64,000 nt of DNA. It comes from Bacteroidota bacterium (GTDB taxonomy: Bacteria > Bacteroidota > Rhodothermia > Balneolales > HLUCCA01). Below are positions 1 to 9,005 of this stretch, in pieces (the first letter of the stretch is position 1; each line of letters begins with the position of its first letter). The notes below the pieces were generated by a model. The model saw only the letters and a program-made list of their open reading frames with translations. It did not search any database and was not told the origin of the DNA. Made by a program: the position numbers and the translations under genes. The stretch covers positions 151,374-215,373 of the forward strand of contig JAFIEZ010000005.1 of the NCBI GenBank assembly GCA_020832235.1. The letters are read 5' to 3'.

Positions 1-739
1 TTCGAACATTTATTTGCTCGCGGGCGGCACCTGTGAGGGATCGACCAGATTTGGTCGTAATCATAATCACCCCATTGGCAGCACCAGATCCATACAACGA
101 CGTTGAAGCTGCATCCTTAAGTACGGTAATGGTTTCAATGTCATTTGGATTTATACTGGCCAACTCACCGGCAAATACAGAACCATCTACTACAAGCAGT
201 GGAGCATTAGACGTTGAAACCGATCCAATACCACGAACACGGATGCTTGGGGATGAACCCGGCTGGCCACTACCTGGCGAGATAAGAACTCCGGCAGAAG
301 CTCCTTCAACGGCCTGTGTTGCACTGGTGATTGAGCGTTGCTCAAACTGCCGTCCACTAATCTGAACAGCAGAACCTACAAACTCTTCACGATTAATTGT
401 TCCGAAAGCGGTAACAATTACATCTTCAAGCTGCGTGAAATCTTCACGCATACTTACATTGACTGTCGTCTGACCGTCAATGGGTATTTCTACACTTACA
501 AAACCGATATAGCGGAAAACAAGCGTTTCGCCGTCAGATACCTGAATTGAATATCGACCTTCCAGGTCGGTTATCTGACCACGGGTTGTATTTTTTACCA
601 GTACGGTAACTCCCGCCAGAGGCGCGTCATCTACGGCTGTTGTTACAACACCGCGTATGGTACGTTCCTGTTGAGTTTGTGCAAAAGTGGATGCAGCAAT
701 CCCAAAGAACATACATAATAGTATAAGTGTTCTTTTCAT
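1..739 (-). CDS. SusC/RagA-family TonB-linked outer membrane protein, N-terminal part
   Basis: The gene starts at the ATG at 739 and runs off the left edge, so only about 246 residues are present. Residues 1-21 form a signal peptide ending in FAQ. Next comes a carboxypeptidase-regulatory-like domain (about 26-105, with TTRGQITDLEGRYSI) and then the start of the TonB plug domain (about 110-240, with VRGIGSVS, PLLVVDG, IETITVLKDAAST and YGSGAANGVIMITTK). This is the standard SusC/RagA order for outer membrane import of oligomers with a SusD partner. The barrel and the partner, if any, lie outside the window, so the substrate is unknown. No good Shine-Dalgarno is present, as is usual in this phylum. 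The family call is secure. Confidence 0.95.
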   Translation of the reverse strand, partial: MKRTLILLCMFFGIAASTFAQTQQERTIRGVVTTAVDDAPLAGVTVLVKNTTRGQITDLEGRYSIQVSDGETLVFRYIGFVSVEIPIDGQTTVNVSMREDFTQLEDVIVTAFGTINREEFVGSAVQISGRQFEQRSITSATQAVEGASAGVLISPGSGQPGSSPSIRVRGIGSVSTSNAPLLVVDGSVFAGELASINPNDIETITVLKDAASTSLYGSGAANGVIMITTKSGRSLTGAAREQINVR

Positions 740-896
740 TAGCTCACGTTTAATTATTTGATAAGTACATCATTGATCGACTCGTAAGAAGCTTCGCTCC
801 TGTTTAAGAGAAGTCACCGATTTTACAGTATTTACAACTGTAAAACAATATTTAAAGGGAAGATTTTTGTTTAACGTGAATAATATCAACGCCCTG

Positions 897-931
897 CTAC
901 GTATTTTTACTTTGTTTCTACGTATTTATAC
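897..931. repeat. 14-bp direct repeat pair in a divergent promoter region
   Basis: Two copies of CTACGTATTTWTAC (897-910 and 918-931) differ at one position and start 21 bp apart, about two helical turns. They lie in the 303-bp divergent spacer between susC (start 739, minus) and the S9 peptidase (start 1043, plus). Helical phasing suggests a tandem operator, but no regulator is identifiable. The rest of 740-1042 is A/T-rich promoter-like DNA with no gene that I can support. Confidence 0.35.
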
Positions 932-1042
932 GGATGTGAGTACATATACTTTACATTCATTTACGCCTGTTGTGTAGTAATCCAACACATCAATGGCGAA
1001 TTTGTGTTTTTACATTGTGTCTGTTTACTAATCCCTGCTCTA

Positions 1043-3802
1043 ATGCTGAAACGTATATTCCTTTTCTTAATCGTCTTTTCTGTTGTCTCGACTTCCTTCG
1101 CTCAGGATGTGTTCACATTTGAAGATGTCATGCAATTCGAAAACCTCCAGCATCCGGTTATTTCGGATGATGCTTCGTGGATTGGCTACAGTGTGTGGCC
1201 GGAGCGGGGCGATGGTGAGGCTCGGTTTGAACCCTTGTCCGGTCGCAGCAACCCTATTCATATTGAGCGCGGCGAACGTCCGCAGTTTTCGCGAGATGCG
1301 CGGTTCGGAGCCGTCATCGTTCAGCCTCCGTTTATTGAGGCGGAGAATGCTCCTCGAAACGACCGACCTCGTCAGGGCGCCGCTCTTGTGCGCCTGCAGG
1401 ATGGATCGCTCACGGAGTTTGAACAGGTACAGCGGTTCCAGTTTTCGCCAAACAATCGATGGCTGATTCTGCATCATCATCGTCCGAAGTCGCTGGACCA
1501 GGCGGCGCGCACCAACAGCAACATCGGCTCTCCAATAACCCTGGTTGAGCTGGCATCCGGCGAGCAAAAACGCATCGATTTTGTGAGTGAGTCGGCCATC
1601 GACAGTACCGGTCGATTCCTGATCGTTGCGATTTCCGATACCGCAACGGTGAACAATGCCCTGATGATGGTCGATTTATCGACATCGGAGGCGACATCCA
1701 CCACCATCAGTGCAGCCATGCTGGCACATTTTGGCAACATCACGTGGGACGATACCCGGCTGCGCATCGCCTACACCGCGGCGTTGCTCGACACCGCGCG
1801 AAAGTACTCCCCCGGCGACGCCCATATTGTTCAGTGGTCGGCCCCGGCCCGAAACCGCGCAGCTACTGGTCCCGACACCTTGCTATCTCCCTCGCAGGTA
1901 CCCGCCGATTTCAGGCTTCGTTCGCGCAACTCCCTCACCTGGACGCGCGACGGACAGCGACTGTTTTACGGTCTCATGGCGGCTGAAATGGTCGCCCTCG
2001 ACGAAATCGAAGCACCCAAGGACTCCGTTACCGCCGAAAACCTGTACGATATCAACACCATTCTGCGAGGCGTGAGCAGCGACGTGTGGCATGTGGATGA
2101 CCCGCTGATAAAAACCAACGAAAAGCAAACGTGGAATCGACGTAAAAATCATCTCTATGATGGAGTATTACATCTTGGTGACCGTACAGTCACACAGTTG
2201 GCGACCCTAGACATTCCAAACGTTGCAAGAACCCACAATCCCCGCGTAGCTATCGGACAAAGCGACCTCCCGTACCAGAAACTCATCACCTGGGATGGAC
2301 GCTACAGCGACTATTATCTCATCGATATGCAGACCGGCGAAGCCACACAGATACGTGAAATGGCCCGATTTGGCGGACAATTATCCCCATCCGGCGCCTA
2401 CTATGCGTTCTTCAACAACGAACACTGGTACCTGATGAACACGGAAAGCCGGGATGTTCGTCCACTCACCTATGACTTACCGGTCACATTTGCCGATGAA
2501 GAAAACGATCGTCCGCAGCCATCAGGCAGTTATGGCATCGCAGGGTGGGTTGGAAACGACGAAGCCGTGCTCATTCACGACAAATTTGACATCTGGCAGT
2601 TCGACACCCGCACCGGGTCCGGCCGAAATTTAACCAACGGGCGGGCAGACCACCGCATTTTCCGCATCCGAGACCTCGCCGAAAATCGCATCACCTATGC
2701 CCGAAACGAGCAATTACTGCTGGAGATGTACAACGACCGCACCAAAAACTATGGGTTTTACAGCGGACAAGTTGGTCGACCCGGCGTTACCCAACTCTTA
2801 GAAGATGATGCCCGGTTCCGATTCATTGCCAAAGCCGCAAACAGCGACCAGATTCTGTACACCCGCGAGCGATACGATTCCTACCCAAATTTATGGATAG
2901 CCAACGACAGCCGGTTTCGACGCACGCTCAAAGTAACCACCCTCCACGACAACCTCCATCAGCGCTGGAAATGGGGTAGCGCCGAGCTCATCAGCTGGCT
3001 CGACCTCGACGGACGAGAAACGCAAGGCGTGGTATTTTATCCCGGAGATTACGAAGAAGGCAAGCGATATCCGGTGATGGTGTATTATTACGAGCGATTC
3101 TCCCAGCGCCTGCACGATTTCAACCACCCGGTAACCAATCATCGTCCGAACACAGCCCAGTACACCAGTGACGGCTACATCGTGTTTTATCCGGATGTGT
3201 GGTTCGATGTGCCGCTTCCCGGCTACTCCGCCACGAAAAGTCTGGTGCCCGGAGTTCAGAAACTCATCCAAATGGGTGTAGCTGATCCTGCCGCCATCGG
3301 ACTTCATGGTCATAGCTGGAGCGGATACCTCACGGCGCACGTCATCACCCAGACCAATATCTTTGCAGCGGCGGTTGCAGGAGCGCCCGTTTCAAACATG
3401 ACCAGCGCATACAGCGGCATTCGATGGGGCACAGGACTAGCCCGGCAGTTTCAGTACGAACAGGCGCAGAGCAGACTAGCCGTTAGCATGTACGAGAATT
3501 TCATGCCGTATATCGAAAATTCGCCTGTGTTCTATGCCGATCGCATCAACACCCCACTACTCATTCAGTTTGGTGACAAAGACGATGCAGTGCCGTGGGA
3601 GCAGGGAATCGAGCTGTATCTAGCCATGCGGAGACTGGGTAAAGAGTCGGTTTTCCTGCAGTATCACGGTGAGCCGCACCACCTTCGCCAGTTCGCAAAC
3701 CGGCTGGATTATGCCATCAAAATGAAGGAATACTTCGATCACTACCTGAAAGGAGCTCCCGCGCCGGCATGGATTACCGAGGGTGTTCCTTACCGAAATT
3801 GA
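1043..3802 (+). CDS. S9 family prolyl-oligopeptidase-like secreted peptidase
   Basis: A serine peptidase of about 919 residues, probably periplasmic, cleaving short peptides. I choose the ATG at 1043 because it gives a clean signal peptide (MLKRIFLFLIVFSVVSTSFAQ); an in-frame ATG at 1004 would add 13 residues that spoil it. The N-terminal 600 residues look like a beta-propeller, and the C-terminal 230 residues are an alpha/beta hydrolase. The nucleophile is in HGHSWSGY (Ser about 758), the acid in FGDKDDAVPW and the histidine in HGEPHH. These are the family's triad motifs. The stop codon overlaps the next start, TGATG at 3800-3804, so translation of the CapA-like gene is probably coupled. S9 and its exported location are clear; the exact specificity is unknown. 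Confidence 0.9.
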   Translation: MLKRIFLFLIVFSVVSTSFAQDVFTFEDVMQFENLQHPVISDDASWIGYSVWPERGDGEARFEPLSGRSNPIHIERGERPQFSRDARFGAVIVQPPFIEAENAPRNDRPRQGAALVRLQDGSLTEFEQVQRFQFSPNNRWLILHHHRPKSLDQAARTNSNIGSPITLVELASGEQKRIDFVSESAIDSTGRFLIVAISDTATVNNALMMVDLSTSEATSTTISAAMLAHFGNITWDDTRLRIAYTAALLDTARKYSPGDAHIVQWSAPARNRAATGPDTLLSPSQVPADFRLRSRNSLTWTRDGQRLFYGLMAAEMVALDEIEAPKDSVTAENLYDINTILRGVSSDVWHVDDPLIKTNEKQTWNRRKNHLYDGVLHLGDRTVTQLATLDIPNVARTHNPRVAIGQSDLPYQKLITWDGRYSDYYLIDMQTGEATQIREMARFGGQLSPSGAYYAFFNNEHWYLMNTESRDVRPLTYDLPVTFADEENDRPQPSGSYGIAGWVGNDEAVLIHDKFDIWQFDTRTGSGRNLTNGRADHRIFRIRDLAENRITYARNEQLLLEMYNDRTKNYGFYSGQVGRPGVTQLLEDDARFRFIAKAANSDQILYTRERYDSYPNLWIANDSRFRRTLKVTTLHDNLHQRWKWGSAELISWLDLDGRETQGVVFYPGDYEEGKRYPVMVYYYERFSQRLHDFNHPVTNHRPNTAQYTSDGYIVFYPDVWFDVPLPGYSATKSLVPGVQKLIQMGVADPAAIGLHGHSWSGYLTAHVITQTNIFAAAVAGAPVSNMTSAYSGIRWGTGLARQFQYEQAQSRLAVSMYENFMPYIENSPVFYADRINTPLLIQFGDKDDAVPWEQGIELYLAMRRLGKESVFLQYHGEPHHLRQFANRLDYAIKMKEYFDHYLKGAPAPAWITEGVPYRN

Positions 3803-5073
3803 TGTGTGATCTTGAACTAAAATGGTCCCGCCTCCCCCATTTTGCGGTACTTCTGCCCATAATCCTGTTTATTTTTGCGGGATGTGAGAAGAAATGGTGG
3901 GATGTGGCCCCATTTAGCAGTCGGGTGGTAACCGAATGGCCAGCCGACACGACCATCTATCTCGGCAATAAATCACAAATTGTGATCACGGCCGTGGGCG
4001 ATATTATGGTCCACGGTCCACAGCTCAGGGCGCAGTTCAACGCCGCGGCCGGAAGCTATGATTTTAGCAACAATTTTCGATGGGTGTCATCCTACCTGCT
4101 GCTGTCGGACATCGCCATTGGAAACCTCGAGACAACGTTCGCCGGCGGGGAGCGTCCGTATGCGGGATTCCCGCTGTTTAATAGTCCCGATGAGCTGGCC
4201 AGAGACCTTCGACTTGCCGGATTCGACATCCTCGTAACCGCCAATAATCACAGCATCGACACCGGAATCGGCGGACTGAGGCGAACCGCACAGGTTGTGC
4301 GCCGGAATCGACTGACGCCCCTCGGCACCCGATCCAGCTCGGAGCAACCGGCCTGGGTGCTGCGCGAAATCCGCGGAATCCGTGTTGCATTGACGGCATG
4401 GACCTACGAAACACCCCGCCTCCGGGGCGAGCGGTCCATCAACGGACTTCCCTTGCCGTCGCGGTACGAAAATCTCATCAACAGCTTCAATTTCAGGGAA
4501 TTGGAGACGGACTTCCCGCGAATGCAGCAGCAAATTGAGGAAATGCAGGCTACCGGAGCCGACATCCTCATATTTTATATGCACTGGGGGGATGAATACG
4601 TTGGAGAGCCCAATGCCGATCAGCGCCTGTTGGCTTCCATGCTCTCCGAAAAAGGGGTTGATATTATTTTCGGCACCCATCCACATGTGGTGCAGCCGGT
4701 GGAGTTTATCAACGAAACCCTCGTGGTGTGGTCCATGGGTAATTTCCTAAGCAATCAGCGTTATGAAAGTCTGCAGCGCCGGGAGGTAGAAGATGGGCTC
4801 ATGGTCAGCGTGCTCATCGAAAAAGACCATGATGGGATGCAAACATCGATTAAGGAAGTCCTTGGGATGTCGACCTGGACGCATCGATACTGGTCGGGCG
4901 GGCCGGATGGTCGACTGGTGTATCAAATCCTGCCATCGCGAAATGTGCTCGCATCGCCGGATTATTTCGGAATTGAAGATACGGATCTGCTGAGGCGGAT
5001 TCAGCGCTCGGCAGATCGAACCGACTCGCTGCTCACGGCGGGCGTGCGAAGTCGACAGGAGAGGGTGGACTAG
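3802..5073 (+). CDS. CapA-like metallophosphatase-fold lipoprotein
   Basis: The ATG at 3802 overlaps the upstream stop by one base and is preferred over an in-frame ATG at 3769. The protein has a hydrophobic leader ending in the lipobox FAGC, so it is probably a lipoprotein. The rest matches the PGA_cap/CapA calcineurin-like family: AVGDIMVHG near the start, SDIAIGNLETTFAG, TANNHSIDTG, FYMHWGDEYVGEPNADQR and FGTHPHVVQP. Family members act in poly-gamma-glutamate or other surface polymer systems, but no capB/capC genes are nearby, so the real substrate is open. Coupling to an S9 peptidase suggests a shared role at the cell surface or in peptide turnover; that is inference. The 3' end abuts a foreign Rhs fragment with only one base between. 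Confidence 0.85.
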   Translation: MCDLELKWSRLPHFAVLLPIILFIFAGCEKKWWDVAPFSSRVVTEWPADTTIYLGNKSQIVITAVGDIMVHGPQLRAQFNAAAGSYDFSNNFRWVSSYLLLSDIAIGNLETTFAGGERPYAGFPLFNSPDELARDLRLAGFDILVTANNHSIDTGIGGLRRTAQVVRRNRLTPLGTRSSSEQPAWVLREIRGIRVALTAWTYETPRLRGERSINGLPLPSRYENLINSFNFRELETDFPRMQQQIEEMQATGADILIFYMHWGDEYVGEPNADQRLLASMLSEKGVDIIFGTHPHVVQPVEFINETLVVWSMGNFLSNQRYESLQRREVEDGLMVSVLIEKDHDGMQTSIKEVLGMSTWTHRYWSGGPDGRLVYQILPSRNVLASPDYFGIEDTDLLRRIQRSADRTDSLLTAGVRSRQERVD

Positions 5074-6139
5074 CATTAAGGTTCTTTTTGACTATATTAA
5101 CTACGCACCTAACAATCAAGATTACTTCAGTTACGCCTACGATGCCAACGGTAACCTCACGTATTTCGAAAACGGCGATTACACCACTATAGTAAACATG
5201 TACCACGACGCCTACAATCAGCTCATCACGGTTGATGATTTCTGGAACAGCGCCACGCAGTACCGCTACAATGCTTCCGGCTCGCGTTACATGCGCAGAA
5301 CCGGCACGCAGGCGGCCGTGTACACCTTGCGCGACGGATCGGTATCGGTGGGAGAGTACTCCGGCAGCGTGAGTACAACCAACTGGAACATTCTGCTTCC
5401 ATCCGGAGAGATTGTGGGTCGCCAGCCATTCAGCTATAACACCGTGTATTACCTGAAAGATCACCTTGGCAGCACCCGGGCAACGATTTCATCAACGGGC
5501 GCGGTATTGGAGTCGGTGGACTACTATCCGTTCGGACTGGAGATGCCGGGACGGGTAACGCTCAGCGGTCAGCCAACACTGCAGCGCTTCACCGGCTACG
5601 AACGCGTAGATGGCGAGCGATTCGACTATGCCCAGGCCCGCTGGTACGATCCGGTCATCGGCCGGTTCTTGAGTGTGGATCCGTTGGCGGAGCACGATAT
5701 GCAAAGAGACAAGTCTCCATATGCTTATTCTTGGAACAACCCGATTCGATATAATGATCCAACCGGTCTATGCCCTGTTTGTGGTGGAAGCTTCGAACGT
5801 TATGTAGGTGGCTTATTTACCTATTCGATTAACAGGATTAGTGAAAAACCTAAGAAAATAGCGGATAACGTTTCACAAACTGCTGATATCATTTCAGATG
5901 TCATTGGTTCTGAAACATTTGATAATTCTTTAGTTCGCACACAAAATTCTATTGACATTGCAGCCGATGTTTCAGGTGTTGCAGAAACTTCAGCTGCAAT
6001 AGCTTCATTAAGTGTGAAAGCACTCCCTGCTTCTGGACCCATTTTTGCTGCCTCGTCGTTTAAATCAAGTGTATCTGACATTAGTGCTGACCTCCTCCCA
6101 ATTTTACCGTCACTCAAAAGTAGAGTTTTCGGGAGTTAG
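5074..6139 (+). pseudogene. Rhs/YD-repeat protein remnant: core end plus variable C-terminal tip
   Basis: An open frame continues upstream of the first ATG (5198) to about 5084 with YD-repeat sequence (YAYDANGNLTYF), and reads straight back into capA without any start. The whole 5' part of an Rhs gene is therefore missing. The surviving part has the Rhs-associated core (YYLKDHLGSTRATIS, YYPFGLEMPGRV, RFTGYE, YAQARWYDPVIGRFLSVDP, YAYSWNNPIRYNDPTGL) ending near 5770. A roughly 120-residue tip follows that is markedly more A/T-rich than the core. The tip should be the toxin or delivery module, but I recognise no catalytic motif. No immunity gene is evident unless the small conflict genes downstream replaced it. 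Probably not expressed as a functional effector. Confidence 0.85.
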
Positions 6140-6186
6140 TTGGTGGGAAGATGGCGCTTACTTTTGAGGAAATATGTTGGTTATTT

Positions 6187-6232
6187 GGATAGATATGCAT
6201 ACACTTATGTACAAGTGTATGCATATCTATCC
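6187..6232. promoter_or_regulatory. 46-bp palindrome, probable AbiEi operator
   Basis: A perfect 20-bp inverted repeat (left arm 6187-6206, right arm 6213-6232) surrounds the 6-bp spacer ATGTAC. It ends six bases before the abiEi ATG at 6239. AbiEi-type antitoxins are known to repress their own operon by binding inverted repeats in the promoter, and the position fits. In RNA the same sequence would form a long hairpin in the leader and crowd ribosome access, so a leaderless or structure-controlled start is possible. The symmetry is seen directly; AbiEi binding is inferred from the family. Confidence 0.75.
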
Positions 6233-6238
6233 ACATTT

Positions 6239-6844
6239 ATGAAAACATCAAAACAAGCTCTCGATTACTTTAGAACCCGTGGCGGTATGCTACGAACTTC
6301 TGAAATACTTTCTGCAGGTATACATCCCAGAACCCTGTATAAGTTGAGAGACGAAGGTGAATTAATTCAGATTGAGCGTGGAGTATTCAAGCTAAATGAT
6401 TTCCTACCTCTCTCATCTCCAGATTTCGCAATAATTGCTGCAAGAATTCCGAATGCCACTATTTGTCTCACTTCAGCTCTAGATTTTCATGAGATGACAA
6501 AAGAAATTCCTCATAAAATTCATATCGCAATAGCTCGTACACAACGTGACCCCAAAATTGACTATCCACCTATTCAGGTATTTCGTTTTGCTAATAAAAG
6601 CCTCATAGAAGGCATTGAGCGACATATAGTAGATGGACTTACAATACAAGTATATAACCCCGCTAAAACTATAGCCGACTGTTTTAAATTTCGCAATAAA
6701 ATCGGAATTGACATTGCGCTTGAGGCACTGCGCACTGGTTTTGAAAAGAAAAATATTGAGATTAAAAAACTCCTCTATTATGCGAAAATATGCAGGGTTG
6801 AGTCAATTATGAAACCCTACATCGAAACATATTTACATGGATAA
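6239..6844 (+). CDS. Type IV toxin-antitoxin AbiEi-family antitoxin
   Basis: A 201-residue protein starting at the ATG at 6239. The longer open frame back to 6140 begins at TTG and would have to translate the palindrome. The N-terminal 50 residues are a winged-helix AbiEi domain (ALDYFRTRGGMLRTSEIL, then RTLYKLRDEGELIQIERGVF). The C-terminal domain has YNPAKTIADCFKFRNKIGID and a long helical end, as in plant-pathogen AbiEi-like proteins. In the family the protein represses the operon and counters the AbiEii nucleotidyltransferase. The toxin start codon lies 8 bp inside this gene's 3' end (6837), the usual coupled order. Because that toxin is broken, this is an orphan antitoxin. Base composition is A/T-rich like the Rhs tip and unlike the flanking genes. 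Confidence 0.88.
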   Translation: MKTSKQALDYFRTRGGMLRTSEILSAGIHPRTLYKLRDEGELIQIERGVFKLNDFLPLSSPDFAIIAARIPNATICLTSALDFHEMTKEIPHKIHIAIARTQRDPKIDYPPIQVFRFANKSLIEGIERHIVDGLTIQVYNPAKTIADCFKFRNKIGIDIALEALRTGFEKKNIEIKKLLYYAKICRVESIMKPYIETYLHG

Positions 6845-7284
6845 GCATAAATACGGTAAAGCTACTTCCGTCCATCAAAAGCTATTAAACAAAGCTCGCG
6901 TAACGAATCGGCCTTTCAATGAACTTCTGCAATACTATGCAAATGAATAGTAGGATGAAAGATTTCTATGATATCTGGTTTTTGAGTAAAAACCATCAAT
7001 TTCATGGAGAGGTGTTACAAAAAGCCATTAAACAAACTTTTATGAGAAGAAGAACTGAAATTCCTGTCCAAAAACCAGTAGTATTTACGGAGTCATTCTA
7101 TGAAGATGTTTCTAAAATAATTCAATGGAGAGCATTTAAAAATAAAATAGGACAGGAGGAATTGCCCAGCGAGCTGCAAAGAATAACAGAAGAAGTTGAG
7201 AAGTTTCTTTGGATGCCGACGAATAGTATCCGACTAGAAGAAAAATTTACTATGACATGGTATCCCGATAAAGGTTGGCTCTAG
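6837..7284 (+). pseudogene. AbiEii-type nucleotidyltransferase toxin with internal deletion
   Basis: An ATG at 6837 overlaps the antitoxin stop and opens a 37-codon frame with the typical AbiEii N-terminus (SVHQKLLNKARVTNRPFNELL, slightly diverged, then QYYANE) before a TAG at about 6948. In another frame the family's C-terminal part resumes at once with NSRMKDFYDIWFLSK and continues to 7284 (QTFMRRRTEIP, PVVFTESF, FLWMP). The section between, which should carry the nucleotidyltransferase GS motif and metal-binding acids, is absent, and the junction is out of frame. I see an out-of-frame deletion with no insertion. The product would be a short peptide, so the toxin is dead. Confidence 0.85.
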
Positions 7285-7417
7285 TTGATCTTAACCTCAT
7301 CAAGATTCTATTTAGCCTATATCGCGTAAATTGACTTTAATACATCTACATACATATTGGCTAAGTTGATAACTTACGCGTCTACGAAACTCGTTCAGAA
7401 ACTCAAACATCCCTAAA

Positions 7418-7693
7418 ATGGAATTCACCTTCGTTACCGTGGTAGGACTTATGGCAGCAACCTGCACTACCATCGCTTTTTTGCCTCAAGTTATCAAAAC
7501 ATGGAAGGCAAAGTCGGCTAAGGACCTCTCGTTGGGAATGTTCTCCATTTTTTCCATCGGTATCACGCTGTGGCTCATTTATGGCCTGTTTATCGGTGAC
7601 TTGCCCATCATTCTGGCGAATGCCGTAACACTGGTGCTGGTTCTGGTCTTGTTATACTTCAAACTGACGATGGACCGTGTCGGCAAGTCCTGA
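7418..7693 (+). CDS. SemiSWEET-family sugar transporter
   Basis: A 91-residue membrane protein with three predicted helices, the normal size for a bacterial SemiSWEET protomer that dimerises to make one transport path. The PQ motif sits in helix 1 (TIAFLPQVIKTWKAKSAKDLS), followed by the conserved loop and helices ILWLIYG-like (LWLIYGLFIGDLPII) and LANAVTLVLVLVLLYFK. The family moves mono- or disaccharides down a gradient; the substrate cannot be read here. The gene is monocistronic between two toxin-antitoxin remnants, with 133 bp of A/T-rich DNA upstream in which I find no other gene. Confidence 0.9.
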   Translation: MEFTFVTVVGLMAATCTTIAFLPQVIKTWKAKSAKDLSLGMFSIFSIGITLWLIYGLFIGDLPIILANAVTLVLVLVLLYFKLTMDRVGKS

Positions 7694-7700
7694 TGCTCAC

Positions 7701-7837
7701 CTAGATTTCAGCAAGTGTTATCTCTTTAACGGACTTGAAATCTTTGGTGTTTAATGTAGCTACTTCGTGTATTCCATGTGCCAAACCGATACTGATGATT
7801 TCAAAATCGTGAACTTTCAGTCCTATTTCCGAGCCCT
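7701..7837 (-). pseudogene. VapC/PIN-domain toxin C-terminal remnant
   Basis: The minus strand reads LKVHDFEIISIGLAHG, then HEVATLNTKDFKSVKEI and a stop at 7701. This is the C-terminal third of a PIN nuclease, with the family's ATxNxxDF acid motif. Upstream the frame closes with a stop at 7845, inside the 3' end of the peroxidase gene, so the first two thirds of the toxin and any VapB partner are gone. Too short for function. It is a third broken conflict gene within 2.8 kb. Confidence 0.7.
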
Positions 7838-8938
7838 CTATGGCTCAAAAACCGGTACATCATCAGGCAGACGGGGGTGTGCTATTGCCGGGAATTCGCC
7901 TTCGAGGGTACGTAGAAAAGCAACGATTTCCCGAACTTCCAACACATTAAACGGTCTGCGTACCTGCTCGTTTACCATCATACCCACAGCACTTTCTATA
8001 GTAGCAACAGAGCCGTCGTGGAAGTAGGGATATGTAAGGGTAACATTCCGTAGCGGCGCTACTCGAAAAACGTTTGCTTCATCAGCATGTCCTTCTAAAT
8101 TACCTCTGCCCCGGTCGTCTGAAATTCCGTGGGAAAACTCCATGAAAGTATTACCACCAAGAAGAGGGCCGTAGTGACAAGTGGCGCATTGAGCCTCTTG
8201 AAATAACTTCAGTCCCCGAAGTTCTTTTTCACTCAAAATCTTGTGGTTACCCGCCAAATACTGATCAAAACGAGCGTTGGGCGTAATCAAGGTCCGCTGA
8301 AAAGCTGCCAATGCAAAGGTTACGTTTTGGTAAGAGACCGGCTCATCCTCATCAGGAAAAGCAGAAGCAAAATAGGGTAAGTAACCGGATGCCAGAAGAC
8401 GATTTACCAGCTCCTCTGGCGTCATATCCATTTCATGATGCGTAATCAGTGGCAAGGCCGCCTGTTGCTCGAGGGTTTCCACACGACCATCCCAAAACTG
8501 CATGGGCAGAAAGGCGGCATTAAAAACCGTAGGGGTATTGCGTGTGCCTGCTCGATGCTGTTCACCAACAGACACCGTACGATGGTCAACACCCGCCCCC
8601 TGAAGGATATGACAGGTGTTGCAACTAACGGTTTTGGATCGCGACAGGCGAACGTCGAAAAACAGTTTATGTCCGAGGTCAACTTTCTCCGGAGTTCGGA
8701 TGTTGTACTCAGGGTCAGGAGCAGATTCGGGCAAGGCCACAAGTAAGGGATACACCTCAACCGGAGGACTGCTAAATGGTTGGGTATGGATGTACCACCG
8801 CGCAAGAAAAAACGCAAGCACGATTCCCACAAAAATGCTCAAAAAGAGCACACTATGCGGTACAAATGCAACCCACATGCGTGGCTTGACCACCTCCAGC
8901 CAAAGCCGCTTGATTTTTTCTGTACTTGGTGTTTCCAT
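7838..8938 (-). CDS. Membrane-anchored diheme cytochrome c peroxidase (CCP/MauG family)
   Basis: A 366-residue protein with one N-terminal membrane segment (about 29-47) that would leave the rest in the periplasm. There are two heme c sites: CNTCH at 106-110 in the first domain and CATCH at 251-255 in the second. It keeps family signatures such as LGHKLFFDVRLS, RNTPTVFNA, FWDGRVETLEQQA and RNVTLTYPYFHDGS. The family reduces hydrogen peroxide with electrons from the periplasmic c-type pool, or oxidises other substrates (MauG). An anchored form is less common than the soluble one. The gene stands alone, and its 3' end overlaps the decayed VapC fragment by a few bases. Confidence 0.92.
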   Translation of the reverse strand: METPSTEKIKRLWLEVVKPRMWVAFVPHSVLFLSIFVGIVLAFFLARWYIHTQPFSSPPVEVYPLLVALPESAPDPEYNIRTPEKVDLGHKLFFDVRLSRSKTVSCNTCHILQGAGVDHRTVSVGEQHRAGTRNTPTVFNAAFLPMQFWDGRVETLEQQAALPLITHHEMDMTPEELVNRLLASGYLPYFASAFPDEDEPVSYQNVTFALAAFQRTLITPNARFDQYLAGNHKILSEKELRGLKLFQEAQCATCHYGPLLGGNTFMEFSHGISDDRGRGNLEGHADEANVFRVAPLRNVTLTYPYFHDGSVATIESAVGMMVNEQVRRPFNVLEVREIVAFLRTLEGEFPAIAHPRLPDDVPVFEP

Positions 8939-9005
8939 AAAATCGTTATCGGACGGATTATGGAAGACATAAATTTATGGGCATGATATGCCCTGCCAAA
9001 TGCAA

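Noticed and set aside
1004-1042. Earlier ATG of the S9 peptidase gene
   Set aside because: It adds 13 residues that disrupt a clean signal peptide beginning at 1043.
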